DNA from: Curtobacterium oceanosedimentum
GTDB taxonomy: Bacteria; Actinomycetota; Actinomycetes; Actinomycetales; Microbacteriaceae
Assembly: GCF_020297365.1 (NCBI RefSeq)
Contig: NZ_JAIXIG010000025.1
Location: forward strand, 1-57,721
Direction: 5' to 3'
Length of the DNA: 57,721 nucleotides
Part shown: one piece after another, positions 26,116 to 35,816 of the stretch
How positions within the stretch are numbered: the stretch's first letter is position 1
Layout: the number at the start of each line of letters is the position of its first letter
Notes under the pieces: model-generated
Seen by the model: only the letters and a program-made list of their open reading frames with translations
The model's database searches: none
What the model was told of the DNA's origin: nothing
Position numbers and translations under genes: made by a program

Positions 26116-27212
26116 ACGAGGGGGTGCTCCGCGTCGGTGTCGTCGGCGTCGGGGTCATCAGCCAGCAGTACTTCGAGCACTTCCCGGCGCTGCCCGGGCT
26201 CGAACTCGCCGCCGTGGCGGACATCGACGTCGAGCGTGCCCGGACCGTCGGGGCGGCCCAGGGGGTCCGCGGCACGAGCGTCGACGAGCTCATCGCCGCC
26301 GACGACGTCGACGTGGTGCTCAACCTGACGATCCCGGCGGCGCACGCCGACATCGCCACCCGGGCGCTCCGGGCCGGCAAGCACGTCTACGGCGAGAAGC
26401 CGCTGGCGATGTCGACGGCCGAGGCCGGCCCCGTCCTCGAGCTCGCCCGTGACACCGGACTGCGCGTCGGCAGTGCCCCCGACACCGTCCTCGGCACCGG
26501 CATCCAGACCGCGCGGGCCGCCCTGGACGACGGCCTGGTCGGCACGCCGGTCGGGGCAGCCGTCTCGTGGAGTGCTCCCGGCCACGAGCTCTGGCACCCG
26601 GCTCCGGCGTTCTACTACCAGCCCGGCGGCGGCCCGCTGCTCGACATGGGGCCGTACTACCTGACGAGCCTCGTGACGTTCTTCGGACCGGTCGTCCGGG
26701 TCAGCGGCAGCGCCACGCGCTCCACCCGCGAGCGGACGATCGCGACCGGGCCGAACGCCGGCACGGCGATCCCGGTCGACGTCGACACGCACGTCGTCGC
26801 GGTCCTCGAGCACGAGGGCGGCGTGGTCTCCACGGTCACCGTCTCGTTCGAGGTCTGGGCGACCCGGGCCCCGCTGTTCGAGGTGTACGGCACCGCCGGC
26901 ACCCTGGGCGTGCCCGACCCGAACCGGTTCTCGGACACCGTGTCGATCGCCACCGCCGACGACCGCTCCTGGCGCGACCTGCCGGTGTCCGCCGGGTACG
27001 CCGATGCCGGTCGCGGCTACGGGCTCGCCGACATGGCGCACGCGATCGGCACCGACCGGCCGCACCGAGCCTCCGGCGACCTGGCGTTCCACGTGCTCGA
27101 GGTCATGGAGGCCGTCTCGGCCGCCGCCCGTGACCACGCGGTCGTCGACGTGCACTCCCGCGTCGAGCGCCCCGCCACCGTCCCCGCCGGGTCCGCACCC
27201 GGGTCCTGGTGA
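26112..27212 (+). CDS. Gfo/Idh/MocA-family oxidoreductase, second copy
   Basis: 366 residues. Rossmann motif [21 protein letters not shown] with the active Lys and [16 protein letters not shown] in the catalytic domain. It is only distantly like the first copy at 24215. GTG overlaps the ThuA stop (GTGA). Two different dehydrogenases flanking ThuA suggest successive or opposite redox steps on one sugar, which is inference. Confidence 0.87.
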   Translation: MNEGVLRVGVVGVGVISQQYFEHFPALPGLELAAVADIDVERARTVGAAQGVRGTSVDELIAADDVDVVLNLTIPAAHADIATRALRAGKHVYGEKPLAMSTAEAGPVLELARDTGLRVGSAPDTVLGTGIQTARAALDDGLVGTPVGAAVSWSAPGHELWHPAPAFYYQPGGGPLLDMGPYYLTSLVTFFGPVVRVSGSATRSTRERTIATGPNAGTAIPVDVDTHVVAVLEHEGGVVSTVTVSFEVWATRAPLFEVYGTAGTLGVPDPNRFSDTVSIATADDRSWRDLPVSAGYADAGRGYGLADMAHAIGTDRPHRASGDLAFHVLEVMEAVSAAARDHAVVDVHSRVERPATVPAGSAPGSW

Positions 27213-27246
27213 CGGACCCCGACCACCGCGAGGAAGGACGACGACG

Positions 27247-28296
27247 ATGACGACGACGGACGCGAGCGACACGACGGGGGCGACCCGGGCCTCCCGGCCG
27301 GTCACCCTGTTCACCGGCCAGTGGGCCGACCTGCCCTTCGAGGAGGTCGCCCGCCTGGCGGGCGAGTGGGGGTACGACGGCCTGGAGATCGCCTGCTGGG
27401 GTGACCACCTGGACGTCCGGCGCGCGGCGACGGACCCGGAGTACGTGGCGGACCGGCTCGCGATCCTGGAACGCAACGGCCTGCGGGTCTGGACCATCGC
27501 GAACCACCTGGTCGGACAGGCCGTGTGCGACGACCCCATCGACCAGCGGCACGAGGACATCGTCCCGCCGCACGTGTGGGGCGACGGCGATCCCGAGGGC
27601 GTGCGGCAGCGTGCCGCCGAGGAACTGCAGTGGACCGCCCGGGCCGCGGCCGCGCTCGGCGTCGACACCGTCACTGGTTTCTCCGGATCGTCGATCTGGA
27701 AGGCGGTCGCCGGGTTCCCGCCCGCGCCGGCGAGCATGATCGACGCCGGGTACCAGGACTTCCACGACCGCTGGTCGCCGGTCCTCGACGTCTTCGAGGA
27801 GGTCGGCGTCCGCTTCGCGCTCGAGGTGCACCCGTCCGAGATCGCGTACGACTACTGGACCGCTCGCCGCACGTTGGAGGTCTTCGCGGACCGGCCGGCG
27901 TTCGGGTTCAACTTCGACCCGTCGCACTTCGTCTGGCAGGACCTGGACCCCGCGGCGTTCCTGCTCGACTTCGCCGACCGGGTGTACCACGTGCACTGCA
28001 AGGAGTCGGTGAAGCAGCTCGACGGGCGGAACGGACGACTCGGCTCGCACCTGCCGTGGGGCGACCCCCGGCGCGGGTGGGACTTCGTGACCGCCGGGCA
28101 CGGGGACGTGCCGTGGGAGCGGGTGTTCCGCGTGCTCAACCACATCGGGTACACGGGGCCGACGAGCGTCGAGTGGGAGGACGCGGGCATGGACCGGCTG
28201 GTCGGCGGCCCGGAGGCACTGGCGTTCGTCCGGCGGCTCGGGGCGATCGCCCCGCCCGAGGCCTCGTTCGACGCGGCGTTCTCCCGCTCGCGGTAG
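27247..28296 (+). CDS. Sugar phosphate isomerase/epimerase-like TIM barrel (PF01261)
   Basis: 349 residues. Metal ligands of the xylose-isomerase-like barrel: [22 protein letters not shown] and [12 protein letters not shown]. Members isomerise or epimerise sugars, and some cleave 3-keto-glycosides. GAGGAAGG precedes the ATG. Last gene of the Gfo/Idh-ThuA operon. The early codons contain a CCGGGCCTCCCGG element (27285-27297). Confidence 0.87.
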   Translation: MTTTDASDTTGATRASRPVTLFTGQWADLPFEEVARLAGEWGYDGLEIACWGDHLDVRRAATDPEYVADRLAILERNGLRVWTIANHLVGQAVCDDPIDQRHEDIVPPHVWGDGDPEGVRQRAAEELQWTARAAAALGVDTVTGFSGSSIWKAVAGFPPAPASMIDAGYQDFHDRWSPVLDVFEEVGVRFALEVHPSEIAYDYWTARRTLEVFADRPAFGFNFDPSHFVWQDLDPAAFLLDFADRVYHVHCKESVKQLDGRNGRLGSHLPWGDPRRGWDFVTAGHGDVPWERVFRVLNHIGYTGPTSVEWEDAGMDRLVGGPEALAFVRRLGAIAPPEASFDAAFSRSR

Positions 28297-28468
28297 CGGG
28301 CGCGGAGGGCGCGGCGGGTGCGGGCGGCGCCGCGGGGCCGTTGTCCCGCGGTGGGCGACATCCCACGGGCTCCCGACTGCGAAGATCGTCGCTCAGCACG
28401 AAGACTCGCGCGCACCCCCGCACGCGGCCGGCACCACACACCACACACCACACCACCGAGGAGGACGC
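28297..28468. other. Intergenic region before the ROK gene
   Basis: 172 bases with GC-rich hairpins (for example CCCGCGG around 28340 facing CCCACGGG at 28364) and a CA-rich stretch (28436-28461) directly before the ribosome site GAGGAGG. It probably holds the terminator of the upstream operon; no clear promoter box is visible. Confidence 0.4.
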
Positions 28469-29740
28469 ATGGCACAGCAGCCCGCGGCGCCGAGCAACGC
28501 CGCACGCGTCCTCCGACTCGTGCACGAGGACGGGCCGATCACCCGCGCCGAGGTCACCCGCCGCACCGGCCTGAACCGGTCGACCACCCTCGCACTGGTG
28601 GGTGAGCTGGTCGAACTCGGGCTGCTGCACGAGGACGTCCCGGTCACCGGCGCCCCCGGATCCGGGGTCGGACGGCCGAGCCCCGTGGTCCGCGCCGCCG
28701 CCGACGTGGTGGCTGCCGCCGTCACGGTCGAGATCGACGCCGTCGAGGTCGCCCTCGTCGGACTCGACGGCACGGTCCGGGCGCGGCTGGTCGAACCGCA
28801 GCACCGCCCCCCGACCGCCGCCGAAGCCGTCGAGACCGTCGGCGCACTGCTCGACGCGGTCCGCACGACCGCCGACCGCAGCCGCGACCGCACCGGGGCG
28901 CTCCGGCTCGTCGGGGTGGGCGTCGCCGTCCCCGGCACCGTCCGCGTCGAGGACGGCAGCGTGCAGTACGCACCCCACCTCGGCTGGCACGACGAACCCC
29001 TCGCCGGCCCGCTGGCCGACCGGACCGGGCTGCCGATCCGGGCGGCCAACGACGCCAACCTCGGCGCGTGGGCCGAGCGGCTCGCCGGCAGTGGGCGCGG
29101 TGTCGACGACCTGGTGTACCTGAACGGTGGCGCGAGCGGCATCGGTGGCGGCGTGATCACCGGCGGCCGACCGCTGAGCGGCGCCGACGGGTACGCGGGC
29201 GAACTCGGCCACACGTTCGTGGCCGCGAACGGCGTCCGCTGCCACTGCGGTGCCGTCGGGTGCCTGGAGACCGAGGCGTCCCGCGAGGCGCTCGCCACCG
29301 CCGCAGGCACGGCCCCGGACGACCTGGTCGGACTCGCCGTGGCGCTCGCCGCGGGTCGCCCGGAGACCGAGCGGGTCGTCGACCGGCAGGTGGCGGCGCT
29401 CGCGACGGCGCTGCGCAACGCGATCCACACCGTCAACCCCGAGGTCGTCGTGCTCGGCGGGTTCCTCGGGGTGCTCCTGGAACACGTCGGCGACCGGATC
29501 GTCGACGCCGTCCGGGCGCAGTCGATGACGGGCATGACCGACCGACTGCGCATCGTGCCCGCCGCCCTCGGCACCGACGTGCTGCTCCACGGTGCCGCCG
29601 AGATCGGGTTCCGCGACCTGCTGCGCAACCCGCTCGCCGTCACCACCGCCGTCCCCGTGTCCGCACCGGCCGACGGCGCTGTCCCCACAACGACCCAGCA
29701 CGACCGCGACGACGCGGTCGAGGAAGCGAGAACCGCATGA
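28469..29740 (+). CDS. ROK-family repressor (XylR type)
   Basis: 423 residues: N-terminal winged helix (GPITRAEVTRRTGLNRSTTLALVGELVELGLL), then a ROK sugar-kinase-like domain with GASGIGGGVITGG and the zinc motif CHCGAVGCLET. In actinobacteria this type usually represses xylose genes and is released by xylose. Position close to xylA-xylB and the operator at 24146 support that role. SD GAGGAGG before the ATG. Ends ATGA-overlapped with a zinc dehydrogenase. Confidence 0.88.
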   Translation: MAQQPAAPSNAARVLRLVHEDGPITRAEVTRRTGLNRSTTLALVGELVELGLLHEDVPVTGAPGSGVGRPSPVVRAAADVVAAAVTVEIDAVEVALVGLDGTVRARLVEPQHRPPTAAEAVETVGALLDAVRTTADRSRDRTGALRLVGVGVAVPGTVRVEDGSVQYAPHLGWHDEPLAGPLADRTGLPIRAANDANLGAWAERLAGSGRGVDDLVYLNGGASGIGGGVITGGRPLSGADGYAGELGHTFVAANGVRCHCGAVGCLETEASREALATAAGTAPDDLVGLAVALAAGRPETERVVDRQVAALATALRNAIHTVNPEVVVLGGFLGVLLEHVGDRIVDAVRAQSMTGMTDRLRIVPAALGTDVLLHGAAEIGFRDLLRNPLAVTTAVPVSAPADGAVPTTTQHDRDDAVEEARTA

Positions 29741-30774
29741 CCTCCATCCAGCGCCAGCGCACCAGCGTGCTGCTCGGCACCCAGGACCTGACCGTCGAGG
29801 ACCGCCCCGTCCCCGCCGTCGAGCCCGGCGACGTGCTCGTCCGCGTCGCCGCGGTCGGCGTGTGCGGCTCCGACGTGCACTACTACCGGCACGGCCGCAT
29901 CGGCGACTTCGTCGTCGAGGAGCCGCTGGTGCTCGGCCACGAGCTCGCCGGCACCATCGCCGCCGTCGGCGAGGGCGTCGACCCGTCCCGCGTGGGGGAG
30001 CGCGTCGCGATCGAGCCGCAGCGCCCCTGCCACCGCTGCGCACAGTGCCTGGCCGGCCGCTACAACCTCTGCCCGCACATGCGCTTCTACGCGACCCCGC
30101 CGGTCGACGGCGCGTTCACCGAGTTCGTCACCATCGAGGCCGAGTTCGCGCACGTCCTGCCCGACGCCGTGTCGTTCGAGGCCGGCGCGCTCCTCGAGCC
30201 CCTGTCCGTCGGCATCGCCGCCGTCCGCAAGGCGGGCATCGTGCCCGGCTCGTCGGTGCTCATCGCCGGTGCCGGCCCGATCGGCATCATCTGCGCGCAG
30301 GTCGCGAAGGCGTTCGGTGCCACCCGCATCGTCGTCAGCGACCTGGTGCCGGAGCGTCGCGAGCGCGCCCTGCAGTACGGCGCGACCGAGGTGGTCGACC
30401 CCACCACGGTGTCCGTCGTGTCGGACATCGTCCCCGTCGACGCGTTCATCGACGCCAGCGGTGCGCCCCGAGCGGTGTCGGACGGCATCAAGGCGGTCGG
30501 TCCGGCGGGCGCCGCGGTGCTCGTCGGGCTCGGCAACTCCGAGATGACGCTGCCGGTCGAGCACATCCAGAACCTCGAGGTCACGGTCACCGGCATCTTC
30601 CGGTACACGAACACCTGGCCGGTCGCGATCCAGCTGGTCGCGTCCGGACAGGTCGACCTCGACTCGCTCGTCACCGGCCGCTACGGGCTCGACGAGGTGC
30701 GCGAGGCCCTCGAGAGCGACACCGACCCGGAGTCGCTCAAGTCCGTCGTCTACCCCGGCGGGGTCCCGGCCTGA
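29737..30774 (+). CDS. Zinc-dependent polyol/alcohol dehydrogenase (sorbitol/xylitol type)
   Basis: 345-residue medium-chain dehydrogenase. Catalytic zinc site: Cys in GVCGSDVHYYRHG and HE in GHELAG; structural zinc: four Cys in RPCHRCAQCLAGRYNLC; NAD-binding motif GAGPIGIICAQVAKAFGA. The order and the HYYRHGRIG stretch fit sorbitol, xylitol or L-arabinitol dehydrogenases, which oxidise a polyol to a ketose such as xylulose. Translationally coupled to the ROK repressor (ATGA), so it probably feeds polyols into the XylB route. Confidence 0.9.
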   Translation: MTSIQRQRTSVLLGTQDLTVEDRPVPAVEPGDVLVRVAAVGVCGSDVHYYRHGRIGDFVVEEPLVLGHELAGTIAAVGEGVDPSRVGERVAIEPQRPCHRCAQCLAGRYNLCPHMRFYATPPVDGAFTEFVTIEAEFAHVLPDAVSFEAGALLEPLSVGIAAVRKAGIVPGSSVLIAGAGPIGIICAQVAKAFGATRIVVSDLVPERRERALQYGATEVVDPTTVSVVSDIVPVDAFIDASGAPRAVSDGIKAVGPAGAAVLVGLGNSEMTLPVEHIQNLEVTVTGIFRYTNTWPVAIQLVASGQVDLDSLVTGRYGLDEVREALESDTDPESLKSVVYPGGVPA

Positions 30775-30799
30775 CCAGGCGGGTACCCGACGCGCCCAC

Positions 30800-30851
30800 G
30801 GTGCGGACGGGAGGCGCGGGGCTGGCCCGCCCCGCGCCTCCCGTCCGCACC
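30800..30851. terminator. Perfect 23-bp hairpin terminator
   Basis: Arms 30800-30822 and 30829-30851 are perfect inverses around TGGCCC. The core GGGAGGCGCGGG is shared with the hairpin at 14747 and other elements in the window. No T-tract follows. Confidence 0.8.
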
Positions 30852-30925
30852 GGCTCTGCCGGCGGTGTCGGCCCAGCCCGGCACGTGACCCGGAACGGGG
30901 CCACCGCCGCGTCACCGGGACGCGC

Positions 30926-30931
30926 TACGGT
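30926..30931 (+). promoter_or_regulatory. -10 box of the UMF1 transporter gene
   Basis: TACGGT, 6 bases before the ATG at 30938; predicted leaderless transcript. Confidence 0.5.
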
Positions 30932-30937
30932 TCGCGC

Positions 30938-32320
30938 ATGACCGCTTCACCGGCCGCCGTCGTGCCGCAGCGCACCGACCGGCGCGCGCTCGTCTCCTGG
31001 GCGCTGTGGGACTGGGGCTCCGCCGCGTTCAACGCGGTCGTCACCACCTTCGTGTTCAGCACGTACCTGGCGAGCCCGGCCTTCGTCGACCCGGCGCTCG
31101 TCGGCGACACGTCGGCGGCGGGCAAGGCGATCGTCGAGCGCGAGCTCGCCCACAACGCCGCCGTGGTGTCGACCGCGCTCACCATCGCGGGGATCGTCGT
31201 CGCGCTCGTGGCCCCGGCGATGGGCCGCCTGGCGGACTCGTCCGGCCACCGGCGTCGGTCCGTCCTCATCGCCACGATCGGCGTCGCGCTGTCCATCGGC
31301 GGCATGGTGTTCGTCGCGCCGAGCCAGCCGTACCTGCTGCTCGGAGCGGCCCTGCTCGGCATCGGCACCGTCGCGTACGAGATCGCGACCGTCGGCTACA
31401 ACGCCATGATCGGACAGGTCGCCTCCGGGGAACGCACCGGCCGGGTCTCCGCCATCGGGTGGGCGGCCGGGTACTTCGGCGGGATCGTGCTGCTCGTCCT
31501 GCTGCTCGTGCTCTGCATCCAGGACTTCCGGGGGGACGGGGTCGTCGGCGGCCTGCTGCAGCTGCCGGCGACGGTCGCCACCGGCCAGTGGGACGTCCGC
31601 GTCGCGATCGGCATCGCCGCTGTCTGGCTGGCCGTCAGCTCGATCCCGCTGTTCCTCACCGTGCCCGAGGCCGTCCCCGACCGCACCCGTGGCGGCGGCG
31701 TGCTCGGTGCCTACGCCGACCTCGCCCGCGACGTCGCCCGGCTGTGGCGCGAGCGACGCAACGTCCTCGCGTTCCTGCTCGCCAGCGCGGTCTTCCGCGA
31801 CGGCGTCGGTGCGGTGTTCACCTTCGGCGGGATCGTCGCGGCCCAGGTGTTCGGGTTCAGTCCGTCGCAGGTCATCCTGTTCGCCATCGCCGCGAACGTC
31901 GTGGCCGGCATCGCGACCTTCGTGTCCGGACGCCTCGACGACCGCTTCGGCTCGCGGGCGCTCATCATGGTCTCGCTCGTCGGACTCGCCGTGTGCGGGG
32001 TCGGGGTCTTCGCCGCCGGCAACGAGACGCAGTGGTTCTGGGTGCTCGGCCTGACGCTCGCCGTGTTCGTCGGTCCGGTGCAGTCGTCGTCCCGTGCCTA
32101 CCTGGCACGGCTCGCGACTCCCGGCCGCGAGGGTGAGCTCTTCGGCCTCTACGCCACCACCGGCCGGGCGGCGTCGTTCCTGGCGCCGGCGCTGTTCGGC
32201 GTCGCGGTGACCGTCGGCGGGTCGACGCGGTTCGGCATCCTCGGTGTGGTCGTGGTGCTCATCGCGGGGCTCGTGCTGATGGCGTTCGTGAAGCCGGAGC
32301 CGGCGGTGGCGCGGGCCTGA
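30938..32320 (+). CDS. MFS transporter, UMF1/Atg22-like family
   Basis: 460 residues, about 12 membrane segments. The N-terminal signature SWALWDWGSAAFNAVVTTFVFSTYL is typical of the UMF1 family. Substrates of bacterial members are unknown. The gene stands alone between a polyol dehydrogenase (behind a terminator) and glmU. Its ATG lies 6 bases after TACGGT. Confidence 0.85.
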   Translation: MTASPAAVVPQRTDRRALVSWALWDWGSAAFNAVVTTFVFSTYLASPAFVDPALVGDTSAAGKAIVERELAHNAAVVSTALTIAGIVVALVAPAMGRLADSSGHRRRSVLIATIGVALSIGGMVFVAPSQPYLLLGAALLGIGTVAYEIATVGYNAMIGQVASGERTGRVSAIGWAAGYFGGIVLLVLLLVLCIQDFRGDGVVGGLLQLPATVATGQWDVRVAIGIAAVWLAVSSIPLFLTVPEAVPDRTRGGGVLGAYADLARDVARLWRERRNVLAFLLASAVFRDGVGAVFTFGGIVAAQVFGFSPSQVILFAIAANVVAGIATFVSGRLDDRFGSRALIMVSLVGLAVCGVGVFAAGNETQWFWVLGLTLAVFVGPVQSSSRAYLARLATPGREGELFGLYATTGRAASFLAPALFGVAVTVGGSTRFGILGVVVVLIAGLVLMAFVKPEPAVARA

Positions 32321-32344
32321 GGGTCGGCGGGGCGCCGCCACGGC

Positions 32345-32366
32345 CTGGAGGCCCGGTGCACGTCCG
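32345..32366. repeat. Dispersed element, CTGGAGGCCCGGTGC type
   Basis: This 22-bp stretch between the UMF1 gene and glmU recurs at 48417-48438 with one mismatch, and in part at 43538 and in the 183-bp array. See the finding on GGAGGCNCGG elements. Confidence 0.6.
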
Positions 32367-32440
32367 TCCACCGGCTGCGGTCGTGCCCGCGGTCGCGCAC
32401 AGGGCCGTGGTCGGGTCCGGCGCTCCGAGCCGCGGTGCGC

Positions 32441-32446
32441 CAGGAT
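32441..32446 (+). promoter_or_regulatory. -10 box of glmU
   Basis: CAGGAT, 6 bases before the ATG at 32453; predicted leaderless transcript. Confidence 0.4.
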
Positions 32447-32452
32447 GGGTGC

Positions 32453-33886
32453 ATGACCGACCAGCGCATCGCCGTCGTCGTCCTGGCCGCCGGGCAGGGC
32501 ACGCGCATGAAGTCGTCCACGCCCAAGGTGCTGCACCGGCTCGCCGGGCTGCCGCTCATCGGGCACGTCCTGCGCACGGCGTCGTCGCTCAGCCCGGAGC
32601 ACGTCGCCGTCGTCGTGCGGCACGAGCGCGACCGGGTCGCGGCTGAGGTCGTCGAGCGGGCACCCGACGCGATCATCGTCGACCAGGACGACGTCCCCGG
32701 CACCGGCCGGGCGGTCGAGGTCGCGGTCCAGGCACTGCCGGCCGACTTCGACGGCGCGGTCGTGGTGTTGTCCGGCGACGTCCCGCTGCTCGACGCCGCA
32801 TCGCTCCGGCTCCTCGTCGACGCCCACGTCGGCGGCGGCAACGGCGCCACGTTCGTGAGCGCGATCGCACCGGACCCCACCGGCCTCGGGCGCATCGTCC
32901 GCGACGCCGACGGGGCGTTCGTCGGGGTCGTCGAGCACAAGGACGCCACCGACGCGCAGCGCGCGATCACCGAGACGAACGCCGGCATCTACGCCTTCGA
33001 CGTCGCCCACCTGCGTGCCGTGCTGCCCGCGCTCACCACCGCCAACGCCCAGGGCGAGAAGTACATCACCGACGCGCCGACGCTCATCGCCGGTCGCGGT
33101 GGCATCGTCGACGTCGTCACGCTGACCGACCAGTGGCTCGTCGCCGGTATCAACGACCGCGCCCAGCTGTCCGACGCCGCCCGGGAGCTCAACGCCCGGA
33201 TCGTCCGCCGGCACCAGGTCGCCGGCGTCACGGTGCAGGACCCGGCGACCACCTGGATCGACCTCGACGTCACCATCGAACCCGACGCCGAGATCCTGCC
33301 CGGCACCCAGCTCGTCGGCGCGACGGCGATCGCCGCCGGTGCCGTCGTCGGGCCGGACACCACGCTCCGCGACACCGAGGTCGGGGCCGGCGCGACGGTG
33401 AACCGGGTCGACGCCACCCTCGCGGTGATCGGTGACCGGGCCTCGGTGGGGCCGTTCGCCTACCTGCGACCGGGCACGATCCTCGGCGACGACGGCAAGA
33501 TCGGCACCTTCGTCGAGACGAAGAACGCCCGGATCGGCCGGGGCAGCAAGGTGCCGCACCTGTCCTACATCGGTGATGCCGAGGTGGGCGAGGACTCCAA
33601 CATCGGGGCGAACACGATCACCGCGAATTACGACGGTGTGCACAAGCACCGCACCGAGGTCGGCTCGAACGTCCGCACCGGCTCGCACAACGTGTTCGTC
33701 GCCCCGGTTAGGATTGGCGACGGTGCGTACACCGGCGCCGGGACGACCGTCCGCAAGGACGTCCCGGCGGGATCGCTCGCGATCAGCTACGCCCCACAGC
33801 GCAACACCGACGGATGGGTCGAGGAACACCGACCCGGCACACCGGCGGCCGAGGCTGCTCGGCTCGCGAACGGCGAACAGGTCTGA
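32453..33886 (+). CDS. glmU: Bifunctional GlmU: N-acetylglucosamine-1-P uridyltransferase / glucosamine-1-P acetyltransferase
   Basis: Makes UDP-N-acetylglucosamine for the cell wall. 477 residues. N-terminal pyrophosphorylase with LAAGQGTRMKSSTPKVLH, GTGRAVEVA and NAGIYAF; C-terminal left-handed beta helix of hexapeptide repeats with IGDRASVGPFAYLRPGT, ETKNARIGRGSKVPHLSYIGDAE and the acetyl-CoA end region. The ATG at 32453 gives the family N terminus and follows CAGGAT by 6 bases. The prs gene lies 55 bases downstream, the usual order in actinobacteria. Confidence 0.97.
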   Translation: MTDQRIAVVVLAAGQGTRMKSSTPKVLHRLAGLPLIGHVLRTASSLSPEHVAVVVRHERDRVAAEVVERAPDAIIVDQDDVPGTGRAVEVAVQALPADFDGAVVVLSGDVPLLDAASLRLLVDAHVGGGNGATFVSAIAPDPTGLGRIVRDADGAFVGVVEHKDATDAQRAITETNAGIYAFDVAHLRAVLPALTTANAQGEKYITDAPTLIAGRGGIVDVVTLTDQWLVAGINDRAQLSDAARELNARIVRRHQVAGVTVQDPATTWIDLDVTIEPDAEILPGTQLVGATAIAAGAVVGPDTTLRDTEVGAGATVNRVDATLAVIGDRASVGPFAYLRPGTILGDDGKIGTFVETKNARIGRGSKVPHLSYIGDAEVGEDSNIGANTITANYDGVHKHRTEVGSNVRTGSHNVFVAPVRIGDGAYTGAGTTVRKDVPAGSLAISYAPQRNTDGWVEEHRPGTPAAEAARLANGEQV

Positions 33887-33941
33887 CGGCTCTCGGGCCG
33901 ATCATCACGGCCCCGCGTGGGTCAGGGAGTGAGCACCGCAC

Positions 33942-34919
33942 TTGTCCGGAATCAAGACAACCGGCCAGAAACGACTCGTCCTCGTCTCAGGGCGAGCACA
34001 CCCGGCGCTCTCTGCCGAGATCGCGGAGGAGCTCGGGGTCGACCTCGTGCCGACCGACGCGCGGACCTTCGCGAACGGTGAGCTCTACGCCCGCTTCGAC
34101 GAGTCGGTGCGCGGCTGCGACGCCTTCGTCATCCAGTCGCACACGGCGCCGATCAACGAGTGGCTCATGGAGCAGCTCATCATGGTCGACGCGCTCAAGC
34201 GTGCGTCGGCGAAGCGGATCACCGTCGTGGCGCCGTTCTACCCGTACGCCCGACAGGACAAGAAGGGCCGCGGGCGCGAGCCGATCTCGGCCCGTCTCGT
34301 CGCCGACCTGTTCAAGGCCGCCGGCGCGCACCGCATCATGAGCGTCGACCTGCACGCCGCGCAGATCCAGGGCTTCTTCGACGGCCCGGTCGACCACCTG
34401 TTCGCGATGCCCGTGCTCCTCGAGCGCTTCCGCGAGATCCTCGACCCCGAGACCCTGACGGTCGTCTCGCCCGACATGGGCCGGGTCCGCGTCGCCGACA
34501 TCTGGTCCGAGAAGCTCGGCGCCCCGCTCGCCATCATCCACAAGCGGCGCGACCCCCTCGTGCCGAACCAGGTCTCCGTGCACGAGATCGTCGGCGACGT
34601 CAACGGTCGGGTCTGCCTGCTCGTGGACGACCTCATCGACACCGGCCGCACGATCGCCAAGGCCGCCGAGGCGCTCAAGAACGCCGGGGCCACGGGCGTC
34701 GTCGTCGCGGCGACCCACGCGGTGTTCTCCGACCCCGCCACCGAGCTGCTGCAGAGCGAGTTCATCGACCGCGTGGTCGTGACCGACACTCTGCCCCTGC
34801 CGGAGGAGAAGCGCTGGGACCGCCTCGAGGTCCTGCCGATCGCGCCGCTCATCGCCCGTGCCATCCACGAGGTCTTCGACGACGGCTCCGTGACGTCGAT
34901 GTTCGACGGCGCAGCGTAG
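33942..34919 (+). CDS. prs: Ribose-phosphate pyrophosphokinase (PRPP synthetase)
   Basis: Makes phosphoribosyl pyrophosphate from ribose 5-phosphate and ATP. 325 residues: flexible loop RQDKKGRGREPISARL, SVDLHAAQIQGFFDGPVDHL and the PRPP loop VDDLIDTGRT. The start is TTG at 33942 (LSGIKTTGQKRLVLVSG), with AGGGAG 12 bases upstream; GTG at 33929 is out of frame. A perfect 10-bp hairpin spans the stop codon. Confidence 0.96.
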   Translation: MSGIKTTGQKRLVLVSGRAHPALSAEIAEELGVDLVPTDARTFANGELYARFDESVRGCDAFVIQSHTAPINEWLMEQLIMVDALKRASAKRITVVAPFYPYARQDKKGRGREPISARLVADLFKAAGAHRIMSVDLHAAQIQGFFDGPVDHLFAMPVLLERFREILDPETLTVVSPDMGRVRVADIWSEKLGAPLAIIHKRRDPLVPNQVSVHEIVGDVNGRVCLLVDDLIDTGRTIAKAAEALKNAGATGVVVAATHAVFSDPATELLQSEFIDRVVVTDTLPLPEEKRWDRLEVLPIAPLIARAIHEVFDDGSVTSMFDGAA

Positions 34920-34933
34920 CGGAGCCGTCGAAC
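34901..34933 (+). terminator. Hairpin over the prs stop codon
   Basis: GTTCGACGGC (34901-34910) pairs perfectly with GCCGTCGAAC (34924-34933); the stop codon lies in the 13-base loop. Confidence 0.65.
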
Positions 34934-34994
34934 GAATGGGCACAGCCGACGGCGCTGCACCGTCTCGTCATCGTGACGAGTCTGCGAGACCCTG

Positions 34995-35774
34995 GTGACC
35001 CACCCCGCGCGTGACGCCCTCGCGGCCCGGCTCCGGGCCGCGGGGAGCGTCTTCGCCGAGGACGAAGCCGACCTGCTGCTCGAGGCCGGGGACGGTGAGC
35101 CGGTGCGACTCCGGACCCTCGTGCAGCGTCGGCTGGTCGGGGAGCCGCTCGAGTACGTGCTCGGCTGGGCGGCCTTCGACGGGCACCGCATCCGCGTGAC
35201 ACCCGGGGTGTTCGTCCCGCGTGCCCGGACCACCGTGGTGGTCGAGCACGCCGCACGCCGACTCCAGCGGTACGACCGTGTGGTCGACCTGTGCTGCGGC
35301 GCGGGGGCGATCTCGGTCGCGCTGTTCGGTCGCGTCGGCGCGCTCGACCTCGTCGCCACCGACATCGACCCCGATGCCGTCGGCGTGGCGGCCGAGAACC
35401 TCGGTGACCGCGGCATCGTCGTCGCGGGTGACCTGTTCGCCCCGCTGCCCGAGCGCTTCCGCGGCGCGGTCGACGTCGTCGCGGTGAACGCCCCGTACGT
35501 GCCGACGGCGTCGATCGACCTGATGCCGACCGAGGCCCGCGAGCACGAGCACCGCGTCGCGCTCGACGGCGGCGGTGACGGCCTCGACCTGCACCGCCGG
35601 ATCGCCGCGGGTGCGGGGGAGTGGCTCCGCCCCGGTGGCGCCGTCGTCATCGAGGTGTCCGAGGCGCAGGCGTCGGTCTCGGCGGGACTCTTCACGTCGG
35701 CCGGCTTCGATGCCGTGGTCGAGCGGGACGACGAGGTCGACGGTACCTGCGTCGTCGCGACCCTGCCCGCCTGA
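34995..35774 (+). CDS. PrmC-related methyltransferase (putative protein N5-glutamine type)
   Basis: 259 residues. SAM-binding motif VVDLCCGAGAISVAL and substrate motif VNAPYVPT. True PrmC/HemK has NPPY here; the NAPY form belongs to an actinobacterial side branch of unknown target. The GTG at 34995 (VTHPARDALAARLRAAG) has no clear ribosome site. The gene follows prs after a hairpin and ends at a long repeat array. It probably does not replace PrmC, which should be beside prfA elsewhere. Confidence 0.85.
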   Translation: MTHPARDALAARLRAAGSVFAEDEADLLLEAGDGEPVRLRTLVQRRLVGEPLEYVLGWAAFDGHRIRVTPGVFVPRARTTVVVEHAARRLQRYDRVVDLCCGAGAISVALFGRVGALDLVATDIDPDAVGVAAENLGDRGIVVAGDLFAPLPERFRGAVDVVAVNAPYVPTASIDLMPTEAREHEHRVALDGGGDGLDLHRRIAAGAGEWLRPGGAVVIEVSEAQASVSAGLFTSAGFDAVVERDDEVDGTCVVATLPA

Positions 35775-35816
35775 CGTTCCCGCGCACGTCCCGCGCGCGC
35801 GGGCGGCCGTGCCGAT

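Noticed and set aside
28436..28461. CA-rich run before the ROK gene
   Set aside because: Only simple-sequence leader; no repeat unit or pairing that supports a function.
30947..33829. 960-codon minus-strand open frame opposite the UMF1 transporter and glmU
   Set aside because: It is antisense to two clear genes; long open shadows are expected in GC-rich DNA and its composition is low-complexity.
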